64,000 nt of DNA, from positions 86,829,052 through 86,893,051 of the forward strand of contig OZ024935.1 of NCBI GenBank assembly GCA_964017235.1. Direction: 5' to 3'. Positions 1-15,000 of this stretch are shown in pieces (the first letter of the stretch is position 1; the number at the start of each line of letters is the position of its first letter). This DNA comes from Sabellastarte sp. h YS-2021 (taxonomy: Eukaryota > Annelida > Polychaeta > Sabellida > Sabellidae). The position numbers and the translations under genes were made by a program. The notes under the pieces were generated by a model that saw only the letters and a program-made list of their open reading frames with translations, made no database searches and had not been told where the DNA came from.

Positions 1-44
1 TCAGCCTTAACCACTTCACGGTAGTCAAAATTAGCAGCTGTGGT
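1..44 (-). CDS. Candidate exon 33 running off the window edge
   Basis: After a plausible acceptor (TTAATTTTGTAG) the sequence is open in phase 0, as required, and reads TTAANFDYREVVKA. It can be aligned loosely with the start of exon 25 (GNYDRFDTHTA), where an F5/8C domain would continue. Only 44 bases are visible and one other frame is also open. Confidence 0.4.
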
Positions 45-3000
45 CTACAAAATTAAGATGCAGAGAGAAGTTAGTTGTTTAAGGCATGGAATCTTACCAA
101 AAACTTTATTTACAATTTTCATACAAGGAGCATCAAAAAATAATTGACTTGATAGTTAAAATGGGACAGTCAAATTTAGTTGTTGTGATCGGAAATGTAA
201 ATTTCAAGTTTTGGCTTAGTAATTCAGTAGATCTAAAAACAAAATTCCCATTGTAGCTGTGTTATGTGCAGCAAAAGCAAACCAGTACCTGTTAATTTTG
301 ATTTGCTCAAATTGAGTAAAAAATAATCATGCTAGCAAAGAGGAAGCTTGTAATGTTTACCTGAAATATAATTCTTGATAACACCTGTAATACATCATAT
401 ATTTTAACTCTTTTAGAATCAAGCATAGCCGCTCTGTGTTGAACACAACTAGTCTAGTGCCATTGTTCTACTATTTAACAAGTATTTTTTTAAAGACAAC
501 ATTGACCAAACAAGACTGATTTTTCTTTGAAAAACAATAGAATGTAATAGTACCGTTTAAAATATTCAAAGTGGTCACTGATGGTTGCCCTTGCCAACAT
601 ATAGCACTTGTGAGGATAAAGTAAGGCATTTTACAAAATAAAATGATTATTTTATGGCAATGTGAATATTAAGAAAACTGACAAAATGTACACAGAACAG
701 ATTACTCTTATATTGCACCCCAAATAACCCTTAATTGAATTATTTAGTGAATACTCGAGTTCTGTGTGAACACCCCTATCACTAAGTCCCATATGAGGTT
801 TGAGATTATGAAGGTAGAATTTAGTTTGTAACAGTAACCATCCACTGACCATATTCACTGCAGGATCACTACTTGGTAACAATGTCCAGTTTTTGTCGAG
901 TCCCGCATATTCAAGCAGGAAGTCAGTCATTAAATGATAAATTGGAAAACAGCCCACTGTGACAATGGCACTCACTCTGTGCAGGATACCCAGATCAACC
1001 TGAAACAAAAATGATAGATTATCTGACAACAATATACAAGTCTTTAGTATCAGACCAAACTCAGAGTAAACTTGTCCCAACTAATTTTATCCTACCAACT
1101 TGCACTCTCCTCTGATAATTACAATTTATTTTTATGTTCTGTTCTTGTCTTGTACTGTATATACATTCTCACAGTTATGGAGATTAAGCATCATTTGGGA
1201 GTTTATTAGATTAAAACAGATTTTGCACAAGTCTTTTACTCTTGGCCTGATACTATGATTTTCACACATATACAACATTGTTGTCCTAATGATTTTCCAT
1301 ATATTCCAAATGCAATTAACAAAGAGTATTATAAAAAACTCCAACTGGACTTTTAAGTTTCTACCAAATTTAACTCAAACTGGATTTACTACTGGTAGAA
1401 TTCAAAATTCTACTAGATTAGACATCTCAAAAACTCCGGTAACAACATACCTCAACCCATTCATGTACATCGTGACTCTCATGATCCACTGGATGCCAAC
1501 ATCCTATGTGAGTGCTGTGACTGTTGGCAGCATTAGTGTACAGTCTCAGACTGTCCTTGTAGTATCTGTACAAATATCAAACCAACTGCCAGTAGATGAA
1601 CATGAAAGATGTATTACAATCTGTATCATCTGTATGTTTGATTTTATGAACAGCGAATTATTTTCCTATATTAATTCCTCTTGTTATTTACTGAATCATT
1701 CCTTCTATTTTATAAACATTCAGTTTATTATCTGAAAAAAAATGTCAGTCTCTCCACATGTTTCGGAAATAGAGAATCCACTGTAATATGATTTATGACT
1801 GACATATTCATAAAGTGCTTGTTACTGAGACCATCCTCTGAGGATAATATCAGCAAAAATGGCTGTTATAAATATAAACATCCTAACAAAGGAAAAACTC
1901 AAAGGGGAATATGCTTGTCTAAAAATATATGTATTAAGATGAATTCAGAATCCGTTCTGTAACCTAAAAAAATTGAGGAAGTTCAGGACAGCAAAGATGA
2001 GCTGTGAATGCCAGGAAGCTCCTGCAAAAAAGGTTAATTGTTCAGTTTAAATTATAACTAAAATATTAACCAATTCTTGAACAATCGTTACTTTTTGTGA
2101 GTAATCAAAACCATTGACAAATGCAAAAAATAGCATCAGAGATGCCCGTACCCCACAGCCTAGGGAAATATTTTCAACACCATGAGATACAGAAGTACTG
2201 TATCAGTACAAACTTCAGGATACTTTCAGAGCACTGTCAGTTATATAAAGGTCCAAACAATGTTTAAATGGAGAAATAATGTTTAAAAGAAAGATAATGC
2301 GTATAAAGATGAAGTATTAAAACAAGATAATTCAATAACAAGATGACAGCATTAATCAGCAAACTAAAATTCAACCCTCTTTATCTACATCTGCAAGGCC
2401 CGAATTATGGTTTAGATGGTTTGAATATTACCATGCATACAGAAGTGGTAATACATTTAATGAATGCTTATGTGTGGTGTTGGAGCAAAATCTGTGGCTC
2501 ACTTGATGAAATTCGATCTCTTACAATGGGAAGTTATGAAAGTAAAATAAATTAATTTATAAAATAAAAATAAATTAATTTATAATTAAAATAAATTAAT
2601 TTATAATTAATAAATTCTAATATGACTTTAATAGTGCTTAATCTGCATCAAAAGAGAGACCCAAAGGTGCAACAAGATTTTATAGGTCAAGGTCACTACG
2701 ACAAGGTCAAAGGTCAAATTAAGGTGACACCATGATAATACACACCTATAGCCCCTAACCAATGTCCCTAGCAAGTATCAACTTCCTCAACCTTACGGTT
2801 TCCAAGATATAGCCCGGACAAGATTTTATAGGTCAAGGTCACTACGCCAAGGTCAAATCAAGGTCAGATCATGACGTTGCACAACTACATCCCCTAACCA
2901 ATGTCCCTACCAAGTATCAACTTCCTACACCTTACGGTTTCCGAGATATAGCCCGGACAAGATTTTTTAACTCAAGGTCACTACGGCAAGGTCAAAGGTC

Positions 3001-6000
3001 AAATCCTGGTCAGACCATGACGTTGCACACCTACACATTCTAACCAATGTCCCTACCAAGTACCAACTTCCTGCACCTTACGGTTTCCGAGATATAGCCC
3101 GGACAAGATTTTATAGGTCAAGGTCACTACGGCAAGGTCAAAGGTCAAATCAAGGTCAGACCATGACGTTGCACACCTACACCCCCTAACCAATATCCCT
3201 ACCAAGTATCAACTTCCTACACCTTACGGTTTCTGAGATATAGCCCGGACAAGATTTTATAGGTCAAGGTCACTACGGCAAGGTCAAAGGTCAAATCAAG
3301 GTCACACCATGACGTTGCACACCTACACCCCCTAACCAATGTCCCTGCCAAATATCAACTTCCTACACATTACAGTTTCCGAGATATAGCCTGGACAAGA
3401 TTTTATAGGTCAAGGTCACTACAGCAAGGTCAAAGGTCAAATCAAGGTCAGACCATGACGTTGCACACCTACACCCCCTAACCAATGTCCCTACCAAGTA
3501 TCAACTTTCTACACCTTACGGCTTCTGAGATACAGCCCGGACAAACTATTTCCCGCCGCCCGCCCACCCGCCCGGACGCCCGCCCATCCGGACACCATGG
3601 GTGAAAACAATACCCCGACAGCCCTTAAGGGCTGTGGGGTAAAAATGAAAACTTCTGTAGACTGACTCAGGAACAGTGAGAAGCATGCCAGTGGAGTACC
3701 TTTGTGTTCTTGTGGGTTATATTGACATAGTATACTGTGGGTTTATGTATGTTCCAGTAGCTCTTTTGTGTAACTGGTTGGGGGAGCACCGTCATTCAAA
3801 GCTTTGAATGTTAGTAGCAAAACACTGAAATCAATTCACCATCTGATTGGTAACCAGTGAAGCTAATATGACTGCTAGCTGGAATTCCTGATTAATTAGA
3901 TGTACAGTTGAACTTCTATTATTTGACCCTCTATTATCCAAATTTTCAATTATCCAACCTCAAACCCACTCTCCAAACTCCATTAAAGCCTGTTATTTTA
4001 GCCCTTTTATTATCTGACCATTCTATTATCAGACCTAATTGTTACTCCCCCAAAGAAGATCAGTTAATAAAGCTTCTAGCATCATTATTAGATTCCACTT
4101 AACACTGGTCTACTGTGGTGAAATTAATATTGAAATGCATATATGATCCCTTTTCTACAAACCTGTCTAGAATTGGACTGGTGGAAGAGACTTTGGTCTG
4201 GGAGTCTGGAATAAATCCTGACATCATACCCAATGGGCCTTCATCCAGTATGTCTGACACTGAAGCTTGCAGATCTGAAACATTCACATCTCAAATTATT
4301 AGTTGTTGGAGACCATTTCATGTTGAGGTCAATATTTTACTATAAACCTATTGCTAAATAGCTAATAATTACTGGTCATTATTTTTTAATTTGGCATTTC
4401 AATAACTGTTAAATTTGAGTTTAGTGAATTTCCCTTCAGTTCAATTTTTGGTGATGTTCATCACTAAGGGTCTAGAGAACATAGCTCTGAAAAATCAATA
4501 ATAGATAAGTTTATCCAATGACAGATGATTATTTTATCTTATCTCAATGTAGCAGTGATTCACCATCTGCCTGATTTTCACTTGTAATGTAGAATTTATT
4601 GAGAATGCTAAAATACAAGAAAGCCATAGTGACTCGTGGTACTTGTATAAAATACATTCTCACTAATTGGCTGCATGTTAGAGCAACTATAAAATAAGGG
4701 GAAAAGGGATGTACTTTGGTCTTGCTCATATGATGACAAGAAAGATATTATTTCAGTGTTTCTTATGTTCATACAGGCAGTACGATAGCACCCTAGTCAA
4801 AGGCACCTGCCACTGTATATACTTTGTTGACTTCAGTGAACAAGGGAAGTGTGCAATGTGGTATCACAGACACTGGTGAAAGGAATCTGCCCTTGTATTT
4901 GTTCTGTAAATATAAGAAGTTCTAGGGATCCAAACATTTCTTGCTTTCTCTACAATACATTATACATGTGAGTAAACTCTGCAATATAATACAAAACAAC
5001 AGAATAAAAACCAACCTTTGTGCATGTATTCCTTTCCTATACATTCGTACATCAGTCTGTAAATCTGTCCAGCCAACAAAGTGGCATTGTACATCTGTAA
5101 ACAAGCCATCTTGCCTTTATAGTTGATAACAGATGGACTTCTAAAGAAAGGCGATGAATATCCGACACTAAGATAATCCCTGGCTGTATCTCCAGGTTTA
5201 AAATCTCCTGGAAGAATCCTTGAGTGAATTCGTTGGTAATTCTTCCAAACACTCATCCGTTTAGTTGCCAAATGGTATGTTACTGTGATAAAGTTCCATG
5301 CTTTGTGGTTAACTTGCCAATCCAAATTTATGTAATAATCCAGTGTAGTACTCTAGAGAACAGAATAGCATAAACCTTAAGAAACTATTATACAAAGGCA
5401 GCAGGTAACAGTTTTATTGGTACTATATACTTAATTATCATACTTATGTACCTTTTATATTTATTCTTTGTGTATCTAAGAAGGCAGTGGCTTACTTGTT
5501 ATCTAGTTTGACAAATAATGAAAAGTTACTGCCATGTCTGTGACAACATACAGAAAATACTGATAAAACACAATGAGCAATAGGTACTAGGCATGGCGTA
5601 AAACCCTGACTAAATAACTAACAACTGAAATAGACACAAAGTCCCAATTATTGTGGATTATTTAGCAAAATAAACTATATGAAGATATAATGGGAAGATG
5701 ACAGGACAGTATGTCAGAAGAAATCAATAACCTTCATACTGTACTGGCATTGTATTGTCAGTTTTTACCTGCAAGGCTAATTTGCTTGCTTTTTGAATGG
5801 ATTGAAGTCAATTATTCAATAAAGGAATTTGAATTTACTCTTATAATTTCTAAGATAGTGATGCTTTTCTAGTTGGAATTTTACTTTCTGCTATGAAAAC
5901 CAAAAACAAAGATGTATTTTAAACTTATTTTAAAAATTCATTAAAAATTAATAAATAAAGGTCTATGCATATATAATTCACAAGCCATAGGTAGAAATAC

Positions 6001-9000
6001 TATCAGAGTATTATACAAACATATAAGATATTAGACCAATCTTTTATACGGTTAGGGAAAATGGTCATTAAGTATTATTCTAAAAACTCATAAACTAACT
6101 AAAGAGATAAACACATAAGGGATGAAGTAATTCACTTCAATCAAACAATTCAAGCTAGAGATGCAAGAAGACAACAGCCTGAAGGAGTGCAGAAGTATTT
6201 TACTTGTGACAAGTGCCACAGCAAATGGGTAAGCAATATTCCCTGCAACATTAACAAGACATAAGAGAAAATAATCAAATCAAAATGCGTTAGACATCTT
6301 GCAGTTTTGGAGAAGTTGATGAAATGTATTTAATACAATTAGACTTCACTCTTACCTGCAAGTAAATGTCATACAAATTATCGTACACCATATAATGCAG
6401 ATAGTATTGATAATTTGGGTCCACAGAATCATGATATTCAAAAATAGGTCCAACTTTTTCAGGGTTGATTGCCACAAAGAATGAGAAATCTCTGTCAAGT
6501 GTTAAGAATTTGTCCACTTGTGTTCTGAGAAAAGCTGAGCCATCAAATAGTGCGTATTCTGGTACATCAGATGTCTCATCAGCAATGATTGGCACCTGTC
6601 CGTCATTTTCTTGTAAATGGTGGTTATTTCCTGAGACATCTTGGTGTTGATGTTTCACATTCAAGGGCCAGTGGGCTAGAGGTTTGGGTAAATCTAAAAC
6701 AGTTGAAAAGTAACTAGAGTTAAACATTTACTTTCCAAATGCAGGGCTCTCTGTGTGACCATATTAAGTCAAATTAAGGGTTTTTGTGGTTGATAGACAT
6801 AGAACTAAAAGTGCCAACTAGGTGCTATTCTAGAGGGCTTTTTAAGGGAAAACAGTATAATGTCTACATGAGATTTTTTTCCATTATTCAACACACAAGC
6901 AGTCAAAATCCACTTCAATAACTTTGTTTTGGTATCAGTGTCTTTTACCGATTTAAAATTTGTATTCAATAAGTACTTTCTCTTGAATTAAGCTATGTGC
7001 TGAACTATTAAAATCTAAGTTTCCTGTGATCTGTCTGATGTCCACTAACACAGATATCCGTATCCTGTGATCCATTCAGTATCCGATAACACAAAATATC
7101 CTTGTCCTGTGATGATTTTGATATCCAATCACACCAAATGTCTGTATAGAAATATTCAGAGAGTCTGCACAACTGTACTGTCTGCTTCAAGATATGGACA
7201 ATGTCCAAAATGCAATAAATCCCCTCTCTGATAAAACCACACACTGTGTGCAGACAAAAAAGGATCCAAATTACAGCAAATCTATCGCTCCAGTAACAGT
7301 TCAATCACGAAGTATAAAGTACGCAAAAAGTATATATATCCACTTGATGGTACAATGTAGCTCTAAGACACAGTTAGCCTTCTGTATAGCCAGCGAATAC
7401 TATGTTCATCTGTGGTCAGGTGCACAGTCATTATATATGGTTATGGCAGTGGCCAGTAGCTTATAGAAGCTTATAGAATGTTATAGAACTAAGTTGAAAG
7501 CAACACCTGTAACCAGATTCACCAAGGAAGTTCTAGAACCTACGGGTGATTGGGATTCCCCAAATCTGTTAATATAATCACTGAGGTTATTAGAAGGATT
7601 TCCCCAGTCTATAAATATATCACAAAAACAGAAACAGCAACCCCACATCCACAAAATCAATAACTCCATTACTTTATATGTTAATATATAAGACATAAAG
7701 CTAAGATTAAACAATGCACTTATATAGTGCCCATATATGTGACACCAATGTTTGCAGTACTGTCATCCTACTGTTATTGACAGTTAAAAAACCACGTCCA
7801 ATCAGTGGCCATCTGCCTGTTGTGTGTACTCAGACAAAAATGGGGGGTTCTGCCGCCGAGAAACACTTCTAACTCTGGGACGTACCACCTGTAGTGTGAA
7901 GAGGGCATTTAGGTTACTACTCACCAATAGTTTCTGGTGCTTGTCCAGGTATTTTTCTGTTCTGTAGGATATGCTGAAGCATCGTCACTCCTTTACCATT
8001 TGGTGCTGCTTCTATGTGGGTAAGGGAGGGATTCCCAATAGTGGTTATAAAAGCACTGGAGTAGACCTGTTTCATTAGACTGGCTGCCAACCCAATCCCC
8101 AGTTCTTCAAACAGTGTTGTGCTGGCTGCATCAAAATGCTGTGCTGTGTCAAGAGTCATCCCTGTGTAATGTAACATGTTACATTAATACAACCAAAATC
8201 CCTTTATATACAACTGTCGTAAGATATAACATAAGAAATCCCTTTTAATTTGATTCAAATCGATCTCCCTTGTAAAATTTTTATTTAAGTACAGCAACAA
8301 TCCCTTCCAATAAAATGTCATTCTTGGAGAATTAAATCTAGAACTCATCCCTGTAAACAGAATTGGAGCAATTTGGTGCACTGATTTCAAATAGAAATTG
8401 TATTATCACCAAATAAAATATTAAAGTAGCTTACTGTTGGTTTTTGTTTTTTTAAAGTAAATAACCTTCTTCTTGTCACACCCATGCCTTTATTATTTCA
8501 AATCTGTTTTTTACAGTAAAACTGTATTAATAATTCCTGAATGTTTTTATATTTTTGATTTATACCATAAATATGTGAAACATTGCATCGTTAAATGAGG
8601 AAACAATAAAAATTTTAAAAATAATAATTAAAGTTGATTAGTGCGATGTTCCTCTGTGAATCAGATTTATTTATAATTATTTTACTCACAAAAACCAAAA
8701 CAAGTGTCAGATAGCAAGAGCACTCAGTATATACTTCCAGCACCTTCACTAATGCTTCTCAGTGCAATGATAAAATAATCTTGTAAAAAATACTACATCC
8801 TGAGAGAGTTGAGGATCACTCCTGAAATCAAATCTGCTCTACTGTGAAAATTTGATGTAAATCTATGCAATAGTCTTTTTTGTTTGTAATCTTGCTAACA
8901 AACAATCAGACAACCAAAATCTAGTGATCACATAACCTTCTTGGCATATCACGGAGGTAACAAGTAGAAATGATGACTTCATCTACCAGTGTGTCTGCAG

Positions 9001-12000
9001 TGGAAGGATGTACAATTGGCCCTATCAATTTCATGAAAAGTGAGGATAGGGCTTATAGATTAAATGGGTCATACTATCTTATTGGACGTCTCCCTCCCAT
9101 AAAATTGTACACTTACAATTTGCTGCGATATTGTTGTACATTTATTTGATTAGGTGCTAAAACACGTCCAGTTATAAATATATATATCTATAATGCAACG
9201 AGGAGTGATTTCAGAAAGCAATACTGTAACACAGTTTAACTAATTGTATACTTAATTACTACTTACTTACTATTTTAAACAAACAGTTACTAGTTAATAT
9301 TGCCCTTACATGGATACAAAGGTATATTAAGTTTCTAAGTGACTATTGCCAGTAAATATCTAAAATTCTATAAGAATGAATTCATTTATTTCTGCATGTT
9401 ATCATACACATGAGAATTTTAAATTCTAAATTAATTTTATTAGTTAAAATTGAAATTGTCAATCTAATCCAATTAGACATCACCTAGCAAATTCAAAGGA
9501 ATATATACAGGAACACCATTGTGCCAAGGTCATGGAACTATTGCTTAAGCATGGATTGTTACCACAGAGTCTCTTGTATCCTTACCCAGGAGAACAGTTC
9601 CGTTGTCCAGTGTGCCGATGAATTCACGCATTCTAGGGTTTTCAGCACCACTATTTCCCCAAAGATCAAACATTTCCACAGCATCCACAAAGCAGAACTC
9701 CTGGTTTACCGGTACAAGATAGAGGCCTCTCCTGTTGGATTCAGTAGTTTTGAAGACATGTGGGTTGCCATTCAATTCCAAAGAGGAATAATATTCATAA
9801 TCACTGTATGCAGAACCTCGCAGTACTACGGAACAATCTGTAAAATAAACAAACACCAACATTAACAACCTAGAAAACGGGCAATCTGCTATTATAAAAA
9901 TTAGGAAGTTATAATGATCTGTAATATTAACAATCCGTAAAGTAATTAACTATCTGCAAATTATAAAAATCTGCCATATTAACAATCATTTCTATCAATC
10001 TATACTTATTATTATTATTATATTGAACATCTCCATTATTATATCTACCAAGGAGCTTATGCTTTCTGACAATGTGCACTTTCAGTTTGCAAAATAACTC
10101 AAAAAGTCATGAACAGATTTTGATGAAATTTTCAGGAAATGTTGACAATGGTACAAGAGACAGGGGAGATCTAATTTGGACATTTTTGAAGGATTTTTTA
10201 ACACAGCACTCATAAACAATATTAGAGGTATTAGGTCTTGGTGGAAGTATGCCCTCTTTAAGTGCTCTTTAACAATCCGCTAATGTTATAATTCTTGAGA
10301 TTTACAGTCAGCAACATTGACCTCTTAAACAACCATGTCTGTCAACCAGCAATTGTCAGCCCTATGTGGTTATTTTAACTTTCCTTCAGTACTGTGTGAA
10401 TAACCTCTTCATAATATATTGGTAATTCTCATTGACTATATCATGTATGAAGATGTGACTGACAGTAAATAATATCTGCATAAAATATCTGTGAAATATA
10501 TATTCCATGAAACATATTTATGTTGCCCACAACCATGTCTTGAAATGGTCATTTTTAAATAATGCATGTACGTTTAGTGATATATTAATATACTAATAAC
10601 AATCATTCAAATGATTCAAGGCTTAAAACACATACGGTCTCGGTCCTCTTGAGCCAAGAAGCAGCCATACATTTCAAAACTAAAGCAGATTGACCAATGA
10701 TACTCCAATGACTGGATCCGTATAAATCGGCCAACCATTGCTGGAATCAGATATGCTGTGTGAGTGTCGAATCTGTCATAGTTCCCATCAAATATCTGAC
10801 AATACACATACAACAGTAATTTTTAAAAAAATCTACTTTGTAAAATATGATATATTATTAAATGAAACTATAAACGAACATATATAAATATGACCATAAA
10901 CGAATTGCACATGGCGATACTTAGTGTACATACACATGTATGTGGCTTAAGACATCTGACAGCCGATTTAAGACAGCAATTTTTTCCAACCTTTTAAATT
11001 ATTTTGTAAACATACATATAAATTCACTTGCCATCCGATTTTTTACCTCCCAGAGCGGAAAAATTGCTGAAAAAAATTGAAAATCAGGCATCGGGTGTCG
11101 CAAATTGGAGTTGGACACATGTAAACAACCAAACAAAAATGAAAAGGAGGGGAAAAATCGCTGTCGTAAATAGGCCTTCGGATGTTGTACATGTGTACAT
11201 ACACTTAGATGTATTAAACTGAACACTTTTAAGAAGAATCTCAAGCAAAACAAGTCTATTTTATCCGGACTTGCATATAACAGGATACATTTTAATGAAA
11301 CATATCATCTTCGGACCTGGAATTTACTTTTACTATACACATGAATTCTTATGTTTGTCAGTTCCAGTTAAAAGGGATTTACTTTGTAGTGATGCCAAAA
11401 TGAACCCACCCCAAAACATAATGTCCTTGACCAAGATAAAATATTGATGTAAAAGATGTTGTCTAACCTTGTGCTCTCCAGATTGGTGAGAATACACTTG
11501 CCACCATCGAGTGTCATTTGTGTACAGCAGACGATACTTCTTGACAAAGCAGTCCTTTTTGTCACCACCTCCCAACATGACAAACTTCACCACCTTGGCT
11601 ATGGCATGGAAGTCAATCTGTTTAAATAAACTAGTGATATATACATGCTCGCACACCCATATTGACGTTCATATTTTTCAGTCAACTTATGCATTTAAGT
11701 CAAATTATGCAAGCAAATCTAATTGCTTATTCAAACTGTATGTATCGTGTTATAGAAATGTTTCATTTTTATAATGTTAAAAACTTTATTTGTTAGTAAA
11801 AATGATTTATAAATAATTTTGTTTAAAATAGCAACTTGATGAAACTAGCCAACACATTGGGAAGAGATGCAAAGTTAACATTTTTACAATAATGAGTTAC
11901 AGTAGTCTGTCATCTGACTAGTAGATATGGCTATCAGCATTACAAGGACATGTTTTGGTGTCAGGTTTGATGTTCTTGTTATATACCCGACAATGTATTA

Positions 12001-15000
12001 TCGCCCAATTTACATGCAAACAGAAGGTACTAGCTCCAAACTCAAATATCCAATAATAAAATAAAATATAAGAACTGGTCCCCAACAATTAGAGAAAAGA
12101 GAGAGGGCATACAAGTGACCTTCTGATGACTGAGAAGAGGCATTTTAACAATCACAATATCATGGGCAATCAAATAATAGTGTAAACTTGATCATACATT
12201 GGATAACAATATCTCATCATTCAAAGTATGGTCAAAGTAGGTCCCCTGGAAGATAGAATGGTACACACTAATACCCCATTCACACTACAGGTGGTATACC
12301 CTGCGGTTAAAGTTTTACTCGGGGGCAGAATCGCCTTCCAGGATGCCTCATATCTTTCGAGATTTGGTGTATCCATTAAGTATGACTTGCATGGTCATTA
12401 TTATTATTATAATGTATTTATACTCAGCGCAATATCTCCATATACCACAGGACTGAAAGCGTTATTTAACCAATCTGACTGTACAGGTACAGCCCCAACT
12501 CACAAGTAACTGACATTCCCCTAACTGGAAGATAGAGGTTCAAGGATGACCATTTATCAACGTCCTTGAGGTTCTTTAACCTGCCACTGGGGATAGGACC
12601 CATTGACAGAGGACCGCCATTTTAAGTGGTCATCCGAGCCACTATGTATCTGCCTGTACCTGGGATTGAACCCACGTCCTCTGAGTTCCTAGACAAGTGT
12701 GTTACCCGCTAGGCCACAGTGGCAGATGGCTGATTGAACACAATGTGTAACTGTAAATAACAGTAAGAAGGCAGTAGGATGAGAGTAGTATAAACGTGTG
12801 TCAATGAGAGGCAACCTCCATTTACCTTCGCTCACCTTATATTGCCATCACACTAACGTCTTACACCGAAACACGATCGAGTCACAATTTTATATAAACC
12901 GCCTTCACACCTTCAGTTACTGTATGAAAAAATTCATCTGTGGAAGGTCACGGTTATAATTTCAGAGGTGGAAATTTTAAACATTTTAAAACTTCCGTAG
13001 GACACTCAAGGAATAGGTTGGCAGGCCACTGTATCACAAGTTCACCTACAGATGTGAGACAGCAGTTAAAGGACAGGGGCGTTTTGACTAACACCTATAA
13101 CCACCGGTTATACCACCTCTAGTGTGGAAGGGGTATAAACGACTGAGACAACAGCAACTGGGGTCATTTTTGTTGCGTCACACACATAAATTATTAAAAA
13201 AAAAACTTTAACAAATAATGACACAAAATTAAAATGTTACACCAAAAACAGTAAATTAAGACTTACAAACTAATAAATGCAACAAATAATAAAGCTTAAA
13301 TGTTGAATTCTAACGTTTCATTTATAAATCAATCTGAACTTAATCAGACTGTCTGAACTTATCCATATTGTTTATTAAGTGTTTTTTCCTTAATATGAAT
13401 ACAATATGCCAATGAATTTTTAAACTTGAATCCATTTAGAGTAACCTGTAAAAACTGCATGGCTCTGCTATTGTCATTGTAGGGCCACCATATAGACAAC
13501 ATATCATTAATATTGGCAAACATCACATCGTAGTCAATGGCTTTCACAGACGAAGCCTGCACTTCAACTTGCATGGGGTAGTTTGGCCACACCAAGGCAG
13601 ACATGCAGTCTTCTACAAAATAAAAGACAAGAAGAATCTTTTGAAAAAGGATACTAAGAGGTTAAACTTTTTGCAAGAGCTTCTTTTGGAAGTGGAATAG
13701 GCATTCATGCCCGTGATAATAATATGTTTTTTTTGTTTTAATTAACAGCATGAAACCTATAAATTGAAACTTACATCACTGTGACAGCATGCAACTGACA
13801 AACAAGCAATCAGTGCCCGTGAAGAGGCTCTGTGTCAGCTGACTGTGTGTTCAGAGTTTCAGAGTAGAAGTGAAAGAAGAAAGGGACACAAAAGTTGTGC
13901 AGTGCAAATGGTATTCAGAAACAAAGTACAAAGTTAGCTGTTAACATGTAAAAAGTAGGTGGAAAACATATTGAAATAAAATACTGTAAATGCAATAGTT
14001 TTCAAGTTACAACTGATTTACTCAACAGTGGGAATCTCAAATTAGGTTTTGCTTAGCTAAACACTGAGTTACAGGTCTGCAATTTTGCTCTGTTATAGCT
14101 GACCCAAAAGTAGCTGAATAATATATTTATACAAATTTCTATAAATGCAATAGTTTTCAATAGTACTGAGCTATGAAATAAGCTACAGGTCTACAAATTT
14201 ACTATGTTACAGCTGATTCAAAAGTAGGTGAATGATATTTAAAGAAAATACTGTAAATGCAAAAGTTTTCAAGTTATAACTAATTCACTAAAAACAGTGA
14301 TAACTTCAAAGTAGCTATTACTCAGCTATGCAATGAGCTACAGGTCTACAATTTTACTATGTTATAGCTAACCCAAAGTAGCTGAATAATATATGTATAC
14401 AAATTTCTGTAAATGCAATAGTTTTCAAGTTATAACTAATTTAATCAACATTGACAACCTAAAAGTAGTTATTACTCAGCTATGCAATGAGTTACAGGTC
14501 TACAATTTTACTATATTATAGCTGACCCAAAAGTAGCTGAATAACATACGATACATATTTCTGTAAATGCAATAGTTTACAAGTTATAACTCAATTACTC
14601 AACAGTGATAACTTCAAAATAGCTATTACTCAGCTATTGCTCAGCGTCTGCAAATTTACTATGTTATAGCTGATCCAAAAGTAGGTGAATAACTTATTCA
14701 AAGAAGATTATTTTAAATGCAATAGTTTTCAAGTTATAAATGATTTACTCAACAGTGATAACATCAAAGTAGCTATTACTCAGCTATGCAATGAGCTACA
14801 GGTCCACAGCATGTCTCTAGGCCTTGTAGTTTTGGAGGAGAAGTTGTTCATGTGGACGCGGTCGTGAACGCATGCATCCACACCTCAGAGTGACAACATA
14901 ATGTCAGCTGACATAAAAAGGCTTTTGCAATTGTTACTACCTATAGACTAACCTTAAAATGGCAAATATAATGTCTAGAATCAAAGATTACAATGTTCAT

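Larger units (their letters stand above)
1566..4162 (-). other. Intron 30
   Basis: 2.6 kb, phase 2. Holds transposon family 1 copy 1 and a pogo-like relic; the rest is plain AT-rich sequence. Confidence 0.7.
6694..7924 (-). other. Intron 27
   Basis: Phase 1. Contains the 42-bp tandem repeat (7,018) and a MITE end (7,790). Confidence 0.7.
11618..13445 (-). other. Intron 23
   Basis: 1.8 kb, phase 0. Mostly the 864-bp MITE with its nested SINE. Confidence 0.7.

Noticed and set aside
1289..1735. 148-codon plus-strand ORF
   Set aside because: Overlaps exon 31 on the opposite strand; the minus-strand reading has splice sites and an F5/8C pattern.
2690..3640. CRISPR-like array
   Set aside because: The whole ~145-bp unit repeats without unique spacers, and the DNA is clearly eukaryotic.
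8990..9120. Possible MITE with TTGTACA-type inverted ends
   Set aside because: The inverted match is too short and could be chance in AT-rich DNA.
9521..9865. 114-codon plus-strand ORF
   Set aside because: Exact antisense of the ILEI exon 26.
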